Of a stretch of DNA of 64,000 bases, positions 34,745 through 44,251 are shown piece by piece. Below the pieces are notes generated by a model, which saw only the letters and a list, made by a program, of their open reading frames with translations, searched no databases and was not told the origin of the DNA. Source of the DNA: Phycisphaerae bacterium. GTDB lineage: Bacteria; Planctomycetota; Phycisphaerae; FEN-1346; JAACEH01. The first letter of the stretch is position 1; every line of letters begins with the position of its first letter. The stretch lies in contig JAAYDY010000107.1 of NCBI GenBank assembly GCA_012729015.1, positions 21,346 to 85,345 of the forward strand, written 5' to 3'. Both the position numbers and the translations under genes were made by a program.

Positions 34745-35423
34745 CGGCGGCCATCGGGCCATCCTGCGACTCGGAAAGAATCTGCTGCAACTTCTGCCTG
34801 GCGTAATAGATGCGGCTCATCACGGTGCCGATGCTGATGTTCAGAATCTCGGCGATGTCGCGGTAACTGACTCCCTCGACCGCAAACAGGACGAACGCCG
34901 TGCGGTTGGTCTCGGGGATCTCGGCCAGAGCCTCGTCGATCCGGTTCTTGAGTTCCTTCATCTCGGCCGGCCGCGACGGTTCACGGTCGTCGCTGCGCGT
35001 GCTGGGAATCTGCGGCGGCTCGTCGCCGTCCAGCGGGGCCGCTTTGCGGACCGCGCGGCTGCGACGCAGATCCAGGCTGCAATTCGTGACGATCCGGTAG
35101 AACCACGTCTTGAAACTTGCGCCGCCGCGAAAGGCCTGGAGCCCCGCAAACGCCTTCATGAACGCCTCTTGCACGGCGTCCAACGCATCGTCGCCGTTGC
35201 CGAGCAGCCGGTAGGCGATCTGGTAGGCCGGGCCACGGTATTTCTCGAACAGCCGCGAAAACGCCTCGCGACGGCCCTCCTGGGCCTGCCCCACCAGCCT
35301 GGCATCCTCGCTGGCGACCTCGCCGACCTGGCTGGCCACCCGCTGCATCGCCTCGCTGACGCGACGCGGCGCGGGCCGCCCGGCCTCGGACGCCTCGGAA
35401 CCCTTCTGCTGGCTGCTTTCCAT
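34731..35423 (-). CDS. ECF-type RNA polymerase sigma factor
   Basis: A 230-aa sigma-70 family factor. Region 2 runs from about residue 55 (FSRLFEKYRGPAYQIAYRLL, then DALDAVQEAFMKAF, FKTWFYRIVTN) and region 4 from about 165 (EIPETNRTAFVLFAVEGVSY, RDIAEILNISIGTVMSRIYY). The tail ARQKLQQILSESQ is typical. It is slightly longer than most ECF factors because of a 40-residue N-terminal extension. A TACAAT -10 and TTGAAC -35 lie about 95 bases upstream. The start at 35423 has a weak ribosome site. It leads the sigma/anti-sigma/secreted-protein operon, so it likely responds to an envelope signal and is autoregulated. Confidence 0.92.
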   Translation of the reverse strand: MESSQQKGSEASEAGRPAPRRVSEAMQRVASQVGEVASEDARLVGQAQEGRREAFSRLFEKYRGPAYQIAYRLLGNGDDALDAVQEAFMKAFAGLQAFRGGASFKTWFYRIVTNCSLDLRRSRAVRKAAPLDGDEPPQIPSTRSDDREPSRPAEMKELKNRIDEALAEIPETNRTAFVLFAVEGVSYRDIAEILNISIGTVMSRIYYARQKLQQILSESQDGPMAADEDH

Positions 35424-35516
35424 CACGTTAGACGCCCTACGGGCATCCCTATTCAGGGCCAAAACCGGTATGTCGCCCCCGCACCGCCGCAGACCGGAGA
35501 CAACTGAACCGACAGG

Positions 35517-35545
35517 ATTGTAGCAGCCTGACCCGTCCAGTTCAA
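35517..35545 (-). promoter_or_regulatory. promoter of the ECF sigma operon
   Basis: On the minus strand TTGAAC (35545-35540), a 17-base spacer and TACAAT (35522-35517). The predicted leader is about 85-90 nt. If the operon were autoregulated, an extra ECF-type site should also be present, but I cannot define one. Confidence 0.45.
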
Positions 35546-35630
35546 CCGTGCACCCCCGCGGCGGACCGACGGCCGGCCCCCTCGCCAGGGAACCGGCCGC
35601 TCGTGTCATCACGCGCCGTGCCGACGGCAA

Positions 35631-36998
35631 TCACTCCGACAGCAGTTTCTCCACGTCCACCTGTCGCCAGTTCCTTTCCGACAACACGTAGACTGGGGCC
35701 TCCGTCAGCTTGAGCTTCACCTTGCCGCCCTCGGCCTCGACGCGGCTGACGTTGCCCAACATGTCCACCAACGTCGCTCCCTTGCCGCCGTAGCCGTCGA
35801 ACTCGTGCTCCACGGCCCCCTCGCCTGCGTTCCACGCCATCAGCACGGGCTCGCCGCCGGGGCCCTTGAACTCGAAGGCGCACACGCCGTCGACCTTCTC
35901 GCTGAGCGTCCGAACGTCCTTGCGAGGATCGGGAATCAGTCTGGCCATCACTCGCGTCGCCTTGGCCTGCTCGCGCCATTTGCCGGGCTCGATGAAGAAT
36001 CCGAACGACCGCCGCGAATTGTCGGGACCGTACACAATGTCCTCGACATACATCACCTGCACCTGCGTCGCGCCATGCACGCCGGCCAGGGCAAACAGCC
36101 GCACCGTGAAGCACGCCTGCTGCCGCTCGTCGCGAACCTGCCGCTGGTTGGGATACTCGATCGGGAAGCCAACCTCCGTGAACCAGATGGGCTTGGCCTT
36201 GAGCTTGGCCTCCTTCTCCCATTCGCGGATCATCTCCACCCCCCTGGCCAGGCCGCCGGCCTCGGGACTGCGGGGCATGGTGTAGGGGTGCGTCCCGATG
36301 TAGTCATACGAGCCGGTTCCCGCCAGTTCGGTGACGTCGCGGATGAACTTCCGCCAGCCGATGTACTTGAGCTTCTGAAACATGCCGTCCGCCTTCAACG
36401 CCTGGCCGCTGTCGGGCACGCCGCCGGCCGTGTTGAACGCGATGATCTGCGCACCGGGATCCGCCTTGCGAATCTCCTCGGTCGCCGCTTTCAGCAACTT
36501 CGCGTAGAGCTCCGTCCGCAGGAGTCCGCTCTCGCCGGGATTCAGAAACTCGATGTTCGGCTCGTTCCAGATCTGCCAGTACCGGATCGGCAGCGGCTTG
36601 ACATCCGCATGCTCCTTCCACAAGGTGCCGCCGGGCCCGTAACGCAGGACCGACGCACGCGCCTGCTCGCGAAAAGCCGCCACCGCTTCGTCCACCGGCA
36701 TCGTGCGGCTGTGCGACAACCCGTTCAGAAAGAGCGACGGCGTCAGATGCACGCCGTTGCGCGCGGCCGTCAGTGCCGCGTCGTCGGTCGCCTTGCCGTC
36801 CCAGCCGCCGGTGCGAACCCACCGGATGCCCGTCTTCTGGATGTCGTCGGCGTAACGGACGTAATTGGCCGCCCACGTATAGAGCCCATAGAGCTGGGGC
36901 TCCGGCAACGCCTCAGCGGCGCGAGCCTCGGCCCACGGTGCCGCGGCCACCATGCACGCCATCACGCACACGGCCAAGATCACTCGCACGACCATCAT
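35631..36998 (-). CDS. secreted glycosidase, clan GH-A (GH39/GH5-like)
   Basis: A 455-aa protein with a Sec signal peptide (MMVVRVILAVCVMACMVAAA, cleavage near ARA-AE). The catalytic barrel covers about 35-370. YWQIWNEPNIEF holds the acid/base Glu146 and IWFTEVGFPIEY the nucleophile Glu275, the standard GH-A pair 130 residues apart. A beta-rich tail (about 375-455) follows. By layout it is like GH39 or related xylan/glycan hydrolases; the sugar cannot be read. AAGGAGGAACC precedes the first ATG (36998). It starts 26 bases after the 973-aa paralogue upstream, so it is very likely in the same transcript as the tandem pair. Confidence 0.85.
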   Translation of the reverse strand: MMVVRVILAVCVMACMVAAAPWAEARAAEALPEPQLYGLYTWAANYVRYADDIQKTGIRWVRTGGWDGKATDDAALTAARNGVHLTPSLFLNGLSHSRTMPVDEAVAAFREQARASVLRYGPGGTLWKEHADVKPLPIRYWQIWNEPNIEFLNPGESGLLRTELYAKLLKAATEEIRKADPGAQIIAFNTAGGVPDSGQALKADGMFQKLKYIGWRKFIRDVTELAGTGSYDYIGTHPYTMPRSPEAGGLARGVEMIREWEKEAKLKAKPIWFTEVGFPIEYPNQRQVRDERQQACFTVRLFALAGVHGATQVQVMYVEDIVYGPDNSRRSFGFFIEPGKWREQAKATRVMARLIPDPRKDVRTLSEKVDGVCAFEFKGPGGEPVLMAWNAGEGAVEHEFDGYGGKGATLVDMLGNVSRVEAEGGKVKLKLTEAPVYVLSERNWRQVDVEKLLSE

Positions 36999-37024
36999 GG
37001 TTCCTCCTTCTGCTTTGGTGTCGG

Positions 37025-39946
37025 CTACTTGCCAATGACCAGCTTCGCGCAGGTGCGAACATCGTCCCAATATGTGAAGTGCGGCTGATGCGGGAACAGC
37101 AGCACCTGCTTGGCGGCCCAACCGGAGGGCCGCAGATTGACCGTACGGTCCACGTCGCTCAACGAGAGCACGAATCCGATGGCGCCACCCGGCTGGACCT
37201 TCAGTTCCGCCAGCGGCGCGCTGCCCTCGACCACGTAGCCGGTGGCTGTTCGGCGACAGGTGCAGGCCCACCCTGCCCCGCCTTTGCCGGACGTCTGTTC
37301 CTGATCGAACGGCAGTGGGACGGACCAGGTGATGTCGCTGCCAAGCGGAGCCGGCGACTTCCAGTCCAGGTACTTGCCGTCGGTGCTCAGGCGGATGGAG
37401 CAACTGTCGGCACGCTTCAGAGCGCGCCCGCCCTGAATCTCCTCATCGTACGCCGCAAGGACCGAGTCCTTCACCTCGATGCCGACGTACAGCTTCTGGC
37501 CGTCGTTGGCCAACCGCACGCGGGCCGACAGGTCGTCGGGGCCGCCCCAACTGTTCGGGAAGTAGAGGTGCCCGGCAAGGAATCGGCCGTCGTCGGCCTT
37601 GTAGTCGGCGGCGTCCGTCGGCCAGGCGTCCAGGCGTCCATCCATCGGCGGCGCCGACGCCACCTTCGGCGCCGTCAGGGTTTCTGGGTCGAGGATATCC
37701 TTGCGGAGTTGAATCTCGTTGACCAGGCCCTCGCCGAGGACGATGTCGGCGGCATAGAGTTTCCCGGCAGCGATAAGCCTGCGGGCCTCGGCAGCCGCCT
37801 TCGTGTAGGCCTCCGGCACAGCCACGGCGTCGAGCGCCTTGACCTCGCCGCAGAGCTTCTCGAAACCGGCCGCCTTGGCCTCGACCCACGCGCGATACGC
37901 GTCGCACGGAACGCCTTCGACCTTCGGCTCGCCCGACGCCGTGTCGCTCAGGGCCACCAACTCGTACGGCGGCAGAACCACCGACCGCCCGTCAACGACG
38001 AGGCGCGAGGCAAACGGAATCAGGCTCACCGCCGAGAGGTAACGTTTGCCCTCGAACTCGGCCCAGCGGACCACGGCCGTGTCCACCGGCATGTTGCGGA
38101 CGTCCTGCATCTGAACCGGCGGCAGGCTGCGCAGCGCCTTGGCGAACCGCCGGATGTGCTGCTCGTGGCCGAAGAACTTGTTGTTCCACGATCCGGACAT
38201 GATCGCCAGACGATCGCGGAGGCCGATGGTCCGCGCGAAGGTCGCCAGCGACAGCGGCGACGGGGCGTTGGCGTCGGGGGCCACCCAGAGCTTGCGCGCC
38301 CAGAAATTCACGTCCTGGTGCAGGCCGAAGTATCCCTCGTGGTGCGTGTTCCAGATGGCGGCGTAGGCGCCCCCGCCCGACAGGTCGCTGCGACGCCGAC
38401 TGTTGTCCAGGTCATAGAAGATCATGGCCCGCGGATCCCAGGCGTACAGGTCGAAGATCTTGTGGTCGTCCGGCTGAAGCTGTTCCCACACGGTCAGCCC
38501 CGGCACCTTCTTCATCTCCGCCGGATCGCGGCCCCAGGCCTTCCACGCCACCAGAGCCTGGTCGCCCAGCCAGTCGGACCACGGCCTGCCGCTGGTTTCC
38601 CAGCCCATGACCACGCCGTCCATCGTCGGCGTCTTGCCGCCGGGCATCTCCTTGCCGTCGAAGTATTCGATGTGCAGCCCGCGGCCGCCCAGGTACGTGA
38701 TGACCTCCAAGTCGGGGTTGCGGGCCTTGATGTGGGCGATCACCTCTTCCAGCAGGCCCGCTTCCTTCAGGCGGTCGTAGAACTGGATGCCGTACATGCC
38801 GCCCAGGGCGATGCCGCGCAGCGACTTGAACGTGCTGTAACGATCCAGGAACTCGTCGAAGCCCTTCAGCAGGGCCGCCCTCAGCTCGTCCTTGCTCATG
38901 TCGTCCCAGCCCTTGCCGCCCATCTTGAAGTTGCCTTCGGGGTGGAAACTGGCGATGAGACCGAACCCGCCGCGCGCGTCCATCGCCGCAAGCACCTTGT
39001 CCAGATGGTCCGGCTGGCCGCCGCTGCGGTCCCACGACGGAATGGTGCACCAGGCGCCCCAGGAGTTGTTGGCGACGACCACCCAGCTCAGCTCATTGAC
39101 GCCCACATACTCGCAGTAGTCCAGCATGTGCTCAATGGCGTTCGGGCTGCGGAACCCGAAGTGGAACGTCGTCGGCAGGAACGCGAACGAGTTGAAGTGG
39201 CCGAAGCGCCGTTGCCGGTCCCCGGCCGGGGCGGCGATGTCCAGCTTCGGCAGCGGTTTCTCGATGGCATAGATCCAGATGCGGCTCGCGGCCGCAGGAT
39301 GGCCGTAACGCGAGAAGTTCCCGACCATGACCACCGGCTCGGCTTCCTGCGGGTACATGATAAACGTGTGGTACTGCATCCGGTTCGACAGGGGCAAGGG
39401 GTGGCCCGTGTAGGCGATGGTCTCCAGGCTCCAGTCGGCGTTGGAGGCCCCGGAGAGCATCGATTCGTGCGTGCAGAAGTTGATGGTGCGCACGGCATCG
39501 TCGGGGTACTCCCAGACGATCAGGACGGGCTGGTCCTTGCCGGCCGTTTTGAACTTGTAGGCGAAGAAGGCGTGACGGTGGGCGGCTGTCTGACGGTATT
39601 TGCCGGCCGGGCCGTCCACGACGCTCGATGTGCCCTGATCCTTGAACGGGCGATCCGGGTCGGACGCGGTACAGTCGATGGTGTCAATGAGCCGCACGTC
39701 CAGGTCCATGGCTTCCTTGATGGCCTCGGGGCCGGTCAGCGGCGGCGACGTGACGACAACCTCCGCGGGGGCCGCCGCGGAAGATGCGTCGCCGGGCGCG
39801 CGGGGCGTGTCGGGTTCCGACGACTCGGATGGCGCGGCATTCGTGGCCGGCGAGGCTGAGCCGGAGGGCTGCCCCTTGTCGACGGATTCTTTGCAGCCCG
39901 CTGCCACAACGGCACACACAGACAGGACCAGAAGCGTGCGTTTCAT
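37025..39946 (-). CDS. lipoprotein of an unassigned ~950-aa family, copy 1 of a tandem pair (CBM9-like C-terminus)
   Basis: A 973-aa protein with a lipobox signal (LLVLSVCAVVAAGC, Cys near 18) and a Ser/Pro/Ala-rich linker (to about 62). Conserved blocks shared with the next gene: MRLIDxIDCT/DQGTSSVV (about 85-110), HRHAFFxYxF (120), EYPDDA, SPNAIEHMLDYCEYVGVNEL (270), CTIPSWDRSGG (305), KGFDEFLDRYSTFKSLRGIA (365), a GGMYGIQF strand, and GWETSGRPWSDWLG (470). The middle looks like a (beta/alpha) barrel. The last ~190 residues (APPMDGRLDAWPTDAADYKA, LSARVRLANDGQKLYVGIEV) match family 9 carbohydrate-binding folds. I do not recognise the family and give no catalytic role. It lies 69 bases after copy 2. 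Confidence 0.8.
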   Translation of the reverse strand: MKRTLLVLSVCAVVAAGCKESVDKGQPSGSASPATNAAPSESSEPDTPRAPGDASSAAAPAEVVVTSPPLTGPEAIKEAMDLDVRLIDTIDCTASDPDRPFKDQGTSSVVDGPAGKYRQTAAHRHAFFAYKFKTAGKDQPVLIVWEYPDDAVRTINFCTHESMLSGASNADWSLETIAYTGHPLPLSNRMQYHTFIMYPQEAEPVVMVGNFSRYGHPAAASRIWIYAIEKPLPKLDIAAPAGDRQRRFGHFNSFAFLPTTFHFGFRSPNAIEHMLDYCEYVGVNELSWVVVANNSWGAWCTIPSWDRSGGQPDHLDKVLAAMDARGGFGLIASFHPEGNFKMGGKGWDDMSKDELRAALLKGFDEFLDRYSTFKSLRGIALGGMYGIQFYDRLKEAGLLEEVIAHIKARNPDLEVITYLGGRGLHIEYFDGKEMPGGKTPTMDGVVMGWETSGRPWSDWLGDQALVAWKAWGRDPAEMKKVPGLTVWEQLQPDDHKIFDLYAWDPRAMIFYDLDNSRRRSDLSGGGAYAAIWNTHHEGYFGLHQDVNFWARKLWVAPDANAPSPLSLATFARTIGLRDRLAIMSGSWNNKFFGHEQHIRRFAKALRSLPPVQMQDVRNMPVDTAVVRWAEFEGKRYLSAVSLIPFASRLVVDGRSVVLPPYELVALSDTASGEPKVEGVPCDAYRAWVEAKAAGFEKLCGEVKALDAVAVPEAYTKAAAEARRLIAAGKLYAADIVLGEGLVNEIQLRKDILDPETLTAPKVASAPPMDGRLDAWPTDAADYKADDGRFLAGHLYFPNSWGGPDDLSARVRLANDGQKLYVGIEVKDSVLAAYDEEIQGGRALKRADSCSIRLSTDGKYLDWKSPAPLGSDITWSVPLPFDQEQTSGKGGAGWACTCRRTATGYVVEGSAPLAELKVQPGGAIGFVLSLSDVDRTVNLRPSGWAAKQVLLFPHQPHFTYWDDVRTCAKLVIGK

Positions 39947-40015
39947 GGCGAACCTCCGAAGAAGAAGTAAGGGAATCGGGCCCTTCGTCCGTCGCGCGGC
40001 GACGCGACCACGGCG

Positions 40016-42841
40016 TCACCGCTCCAGCACGACCTCCCCGCAATTGCGAGCGTCGCTCCACGGATCGAAGTTCACCTTTCGCGGCACGTAGAGCGACTGC
40101 TTGCGGCTCCACGAGTGCATCGACACGTTAGGCGTCCGATCCACGTCACCCACCTCCAGCAACCATCCGAACGCCTGCCCCGGCGACACGTTCAACTCGG
40201 CCAGCGGCGCCGACCCTTCCACGACATACCCCGTCGGCGTCCGCCGGCACGTGTACTGGAACCCGGCGGCGCCCTTGCCGCTCGTTTCGTCCGCGTCGAA
40301 CGGCAGGGTGATCGCCCATCGGATGTTGCCGGCCACCCCCCTGGGCTTCGTCCAGTCCTTGTAGGCCCCGTCCGTGCTCAATCGCAGGGCGCATACGTCG
40401 CTTCGCTTGATCGTCTCGTTGCGGCGGTTCTGCTCGTCGTAGCTCGCCACGATATCGTCGCAGACCTCGATGCCGACATAGAGCTTCTGACCGTCGTGCG
40501 CCAGCCGCACACGGGCCGAGAGATCGTCCGGCCCGGTCCAACTGTTCACGAAATAGACGTGTCCGAGCAGATAGTCGCCCGTGTCGGCCGCCAGATCGGA
40601 GGCCTCCTTCGGCCAGGCGTCCAGGCGGCCGTCCATCGGCGGCGCCGACGCGATCCTGGGCGCGGCCATCCTCGGTCGCATAAGGATATCCTTACGCAAT
40701 TGCAGTTCGCCCGCAAGCCCGTGCCCCAGGGCCACGTCGGCCGCATAGGGCTTGCCCGCCGCCAGCAGTTGCCGCCCCCGGGCCAGCGCCTCGGCGTAGA
40801 CCTTCGGCGCCGCCTTGGCGTCCAGCGCTGCCACCTCGGCCCTCAGCGCCTCGAACGCGTCCAGCCGCCCCTTCACCCAGGCCGCATACGGCTCGCATGC
40901 GGCCACACGGACCCGAGGCGCCCCCGGCGCGTCGTCCTTCAGCACCGCCAGCTCGAACGGCTTCAACGCCACCGCCTTGCCGTCCACCGTCGCCTGCGAC
41001 GCGAACGGAATCTGGCTCACCACGGAGACGTACCGCTTGTCCTTGTAGCGGACCCATCGCACGACGGCCGTGTCGCCGCCGTCGCCGAGGGGCACCTCCT
41101 CCATCGTCACCGGCGGCAGGCTGCGGTACGCCCGGGAGAAGCGCCGCATGCGGTCGTCCAGGCCGAAGTACTTCACGCTCCACGCCCCGGCCGTGATCGA
41201 CTGCCGGTCGCCGTGAGCCATCACACGCGACCACGGCATGATCGCCAGCTCGCCGGCCGGATTGAAGTCCGGCCCGGTCCAGGGCTTCGTGTACCAGAAG
41301 TTCACGTCCTCGTGCAGCCCGATGTGCCCTTCGGTGAACGTGTCGAAAATGGCGGCATAGGGCGTCGCCACGGCATCGCTCAGCGGCCGCGAGCGGAACG
41401 TGTCGTAGTAGATCGCCTGCCGCGGCTCGTTGGTGTACAGGGCGTGCAGCCGATGGTCGTTCGGGTGAACCATCTCGTACACAGCCAGCCCGTCCACCTT
41501 CTTGAGCTCCACCGGGTCGTGTTTCCACGTCCTGTAGTTGCGGTGAACCAGTCCGGCCAGGTACTGCGGCCAGTCGGGCCCGCCGGCCTGTTCCCATCCG
41601 CTGATCACCTCGCCGGCCGTGGGCATGCCCTCCCGGCCCGAAAACTGCGGCGTCTGGAGCCGCCAGTTGCCCACGTAGGTCAGCACCTCAAAATCCGGGC
41701 GCCGCTGCTTGATGTGGGCCACGACGTCGGCCAGCATGCCCTTGGCCTGGAGCGTGTCCAGAAAGCCGATCGTCTCCATGCTCCCGAGGGCGATGCCCTT
41801 GAGAGACGCGTACTTGCCGTAGCGGTCGATGAACTCGTCGAAGCCCTTGAGAATCACCGCCCTGGCCTGCTCGGGCTCCATGTCGCGGACCTTCTTGCCG
41901 CCGGAAATCACGTCGCCGTACATGCCGTCGGCCACGATGCCGGCAATCATCCCGACGCCGCCTTTGGCGTCCATCTGTCGCAGGATGCCGTCGAGGTACC
42001 CCTTGTCGTCGGCGCAGTCCCATGAGGGGATCGAGCACATCTTGCCCCAGCTCTGGTTGGCGTAGACCTCCATTGTCGCACGGTTCGCGCCGATCAGTTT
42101 CAGGTAGTCGCACATATGCTCTATTGAGCGCGGGCTCTGCCACCCGAAGTTGTCCCGCTGGGCCAGAAAGGCCAGGCAGAAGAAGGCGTCGAGCGTCCGC
42201 TGGCGCTCCGGATCGGGCGCATCGACTTCCAGCGGCGGCATGGCGTCGATGGCATAGACCCAGATGCGTGCGGCCGCCCCGGCCCCGCCGTCGTGCGCGA
42301 AATTGAGCGTAATGAGCGGCGACCAGTCGTCCTGTGGCCACGAGACCAGCGTGAAATACTGCATCTTCCCCGTCAGCGGCAGCGCCCCGCCCGTGTACAC
42401 GCCGGTTTCCTGACTGAACGACGTGTGCGGAATCTTCGCGCGCATCGAGTCGTGCGTCATGTAGCTGATGATGCGATCGGCGTCGTCGGGATACTCCACG
42501 ACGATCAGCACCGGCTTGTCGCGTCCGGCCGTTCGGAAGGCGTAGGAGAAGAAGGCGTGGCGATGCGAGGCGGTGATGCGGTACGTGCCGGCCGGCCCGG
42601 TGACGACACTGGACGTGCCCTGATCGCGGAAGTCGTGCGGGTCGTTCGGATCGGTGCAATCGATGAAGTCGATCAGCCGCATCGACAGGCCCAGCTCCAG
42701 ATCGGCCGGCATCGCCGGAGCTCCGGCCACGATCTTCGCCAACTGCTCGTCGGACAAGGGCTTAGGCAGCGCCGCACCGGCCGCGCCCGCGACACCCGCC
42801 AACACGATCAGGCTCCACAGAAAGCACACGGAACGCTTCAT
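40016..42841 (-). CDS. secreted protein of the same ~950-aa family, copy 2 of the tandem pair
   Basis: A 941-aa protein with a Sec signal (FLWSLIVLAGVAGAAGA, cleavage before ALP), not a lipobox, so unlike copy 1 it should be released or periplasmic. The order of conserved blocks is identical: DFIDCT and DQGTSSVVTGPAGTYRITAS, HRHAFFSYAFRTAGRDKPVL, EYPDDADRIISYMTHDSMRA, SPRSIEHMCDYLKLIGAN, CSIPSWDCADD, KGFDEFIDRYGKYASLKGIA, VLTYVGNWRLQT and a CBM9-like end (APPMDGRLDAWPKEASDLAA, DLSARVRLAHDGQKLYVGIE). Identity by eye is about 45-50% over the full length, with few gaps. Start 42841 has GGGGGCCC upstream. A 135-base gap parts it from truD. Confidence 0.8.
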   Translation of the reverse strand: MKRSVCFLWSLIVLAGVAGAAGAALPKPLSDEQLAKIVAGAPAMPADLELGLSMRLIDFIDCTDPNDPHDFRDQGTSSVVTGPAGTYRITASHRHAFFSYAFRTAGRDKPVLIVVEYPDDADRIISYMTHDSMRAKIPHTSFSQETGVYTGGALPLTGKMQYFTLVSWPQDDWSPLITLNFAHDGGAGAAARIWVYAIDAMPPLEVDAPDPERQRTLDAFFCLAFLAQRDNFGWQSPRSIEHMCDYLKLIGANRATMEVYANQSWGKMCSIPSWDCADDKGYLDGILRQMDAKGGVGMIAGIVADGMYGDVISGGKKVRDMEPEQARAVILKGFDEFIDRYGKYASLKGIALGSMETIGFLDTLQAKGMLADVVAHIKQRRPDFEVLTYVGNWRLQTPQFSGREGMPTAGEVISGWEQAGGPDWPQYLAGLVHRNYRTWKHDPVELKKVDGLAVYEMVHPNDHRLHALYTNEPRQAIYYDTFRSRPLSDAVATPYAAIFDTFTEGHIGLHEDVNFWYTKPWTGPDFNPAGELAIMPWSRVMAHGDRQSITAGAWSVKYFGLDDRMRRFSRAYRSLPPVTMEEVPLGDGGDTAVVRWVRYKDKRYVSVVSQIPFASQATVDGKAVALKPFELAVLKDDAPGAPRVRVAACEPYAAWVKGRLDAFEALRAEVAALDAKAAPKVYAEALARGRQLLAAGKPYAADVALGHGLAGELQLRKDILMRPRMAAPRIASAPPMDGRLDAWPKEASDLAADTGDYLLGHVYFVNSWTGPDDLSARVRLAHDGQKLYVGIEVCDDIVASYDEQNRRNETIKRSDVCALRLSTDGAYKDWTKPRGVAGNIRWAITLPFDADETSGKGAAGFQYTCRRTPTGYVVEGSAPLAELNVSPGQAFGWLLEVGDVDRTPNVSMHSWSRKQSLYVPRKVNFDPWSDARNCGEVVLER

Positions 42842-42976
42842 GGTCGGGCCCCCAATAGACTTGTTGCCGGACAGCCGCCGCGCGCGGCGCGATTCGGATG
42901 AGCACACAGACATGAACACCCTGGAGATGGGGCGGTGTCGCGTCAAACCGATGGGGATGGCGCCAACCGGGCGCCC

Positions 42977-44251
42977 TTACGATTCGTCGTCGGCGTCCGC
43001 GGGAGGGGTTGCGGCATCGTCGTCGCCGGCGGGGCCGCACTTCATGATCTCGTCCATGACCACAGTCGCGTAGGTTCCGGCGGGGAGGGAGAAACGGACA
43101 CGGATTCCGTGGGATGTGTCATCGATCTCGGCGCCGACCAGCGGCACGCGCATCGGCCGCCGCCCGCCGCGAAGCGACTTGTTGCGCATCAGCGCCCGCT
43201 CGTCGAGGCCCGAGGCGGCCAGCACCTCGCGCTCGATCTCGCCGGGCTGTCCGCCGGCCTGCTTCGTCCGGCCGCCGAACAGCGGGCCCGACGGGCTGAT
43301 CTCCAGGCGGTCCGCCCGCGGCTGCTCGGCCGTGGCGTCCTCCACGGTGAACACGGCGCCACGGTCGTGGAGCCACGCCAGGTCGCCGGCCATCAGTTGG
43401 CCCAGGTGCGGCATGCGGCGAGCCGTCACCTCGTTGAACAGGGCCGATTGCCAGGCGGAGACGAAGAAGCGGAGCATGTTCTTGGGCATGGCCCGTGCCG
43501 CGCGGCCGAAGTCGCCGCGCGTCCGGATCAGGGCGTCGAGCACCGCGATGTGTTCGCGGTGCCCCGGCGGCACCACGGCCCGCGCCCCCTGGTAGCGGCC
43601 CGCATCGTAGAGCGACCGGAACTGTCGCCCGCGCGGCGGATCGGCCTCCGACGGCCGGCCCAGAAGCACGTCGCAGACCTCGCGCCACTGGCCCGCCACA
43701 ATCGCGCGGCCAATCAGGTGCGAGTCCCCGCGCAGGCCGAACCGCTGGTGACCGAACAGGTTCGGCACCCCCACGCGGACCAGCCGATCCACCACGGCAC
43801 GGGCCCTGGCGGCAGCGCCCGGCGCCACGTCGCGAATCGTGATCGCGAACTCGTTGCCGCGAAGGTGCCCGATCTTCAGCTTGTTGCCGTGCCGCGAGAC
43901 GCGCAGCACGCGCCAACTGTCGCCCGCAAGCCCCTCCAACCGGCGGTCGTCCACATGCTCGACACTGACCCATTGCCGCGTGACGGCCCGGGCGTCCTTC
44001 AATCCGGCCGTTCCGAAATCACGAGGATTGCGGCCAAGCGTGCGGGCCAGCCGCTGAACCAGCTCCATGGTCGCGATACCGCGTTTCTCGATCCACAGGT
44101 AACTGTGGGTGCCCTGCCCCGACGGCTCGTACATGGGCAGTTCCGTCACCTCGAAATCTTCCATCGAAACGCGGAGACGACCGCCGGTGCCCGGCAGATC
44201 GTCCGTCAGCCGCGGCAGGGGCGGCAGGTGTTCAGAGAAGGTCGCAGCCAC
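42977..44251 (-). CDS. truD: tRNA pseudouridine synthase TruD
   Basis: A 424-aa cytoplasmic enzyme that isomerises U13 of tRNA. The catalytic motif FGTAGLKDARAVTRQWVSVE holds Asp86 in the GxKDxxAxTxQ context that defines TruD. Also present are SMEDFEVTELP near the start, VPNLFGHQRFGLRGDSHLIG (family motif NxFGxQRFG) and LRFFVSAWQSALFNE. No ATG lies near the homology start; GTG at 44251 with GGGAG six bases upstream fits best and gives a full-length protein. The long in-frame extension beyond it is not coding. The Asp/Ala-rich tail (GDDDAATPPADADDES) is an extra feature. Confidence 0.92.
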   Translation of the reverse strand: MAATFSEHLPPLPRLTDDLPGTGGRLRVSMEDFEVTELPMYEPSGQGTHSYLWIEKRGIATMELVQRLARTLGRNPRDFGTAGLKDARAVTRQWVSVEHVDDRRLEGLAGDSWRVLRVSRHGNKLKIGHLRGNEFAITIRDVAPGAAARARAVVDRLVRVGVPNLFGHQRFGLRGDSHLIGRAIVAGQWREVCDVLLGRPSEADPPRGRQFRSLYDAGRYQGARAVVPPGHREHIAVLDALIRTRGDFGRAARAMPKNMLRFFVSAWQSALFNEVTARRMPHLGQLMAGDLAWLHDRGAVFTVEDATAEQPRADRLEISPSGPLFGGRTKQAGGQPGEIEREVLAASGLDERALMRNKSLRGGRRPMRVPLVGAEIDDTSHGIRVRFSLPAGTYATVVMDEIMKCGPAGDDDAATPPADADDES

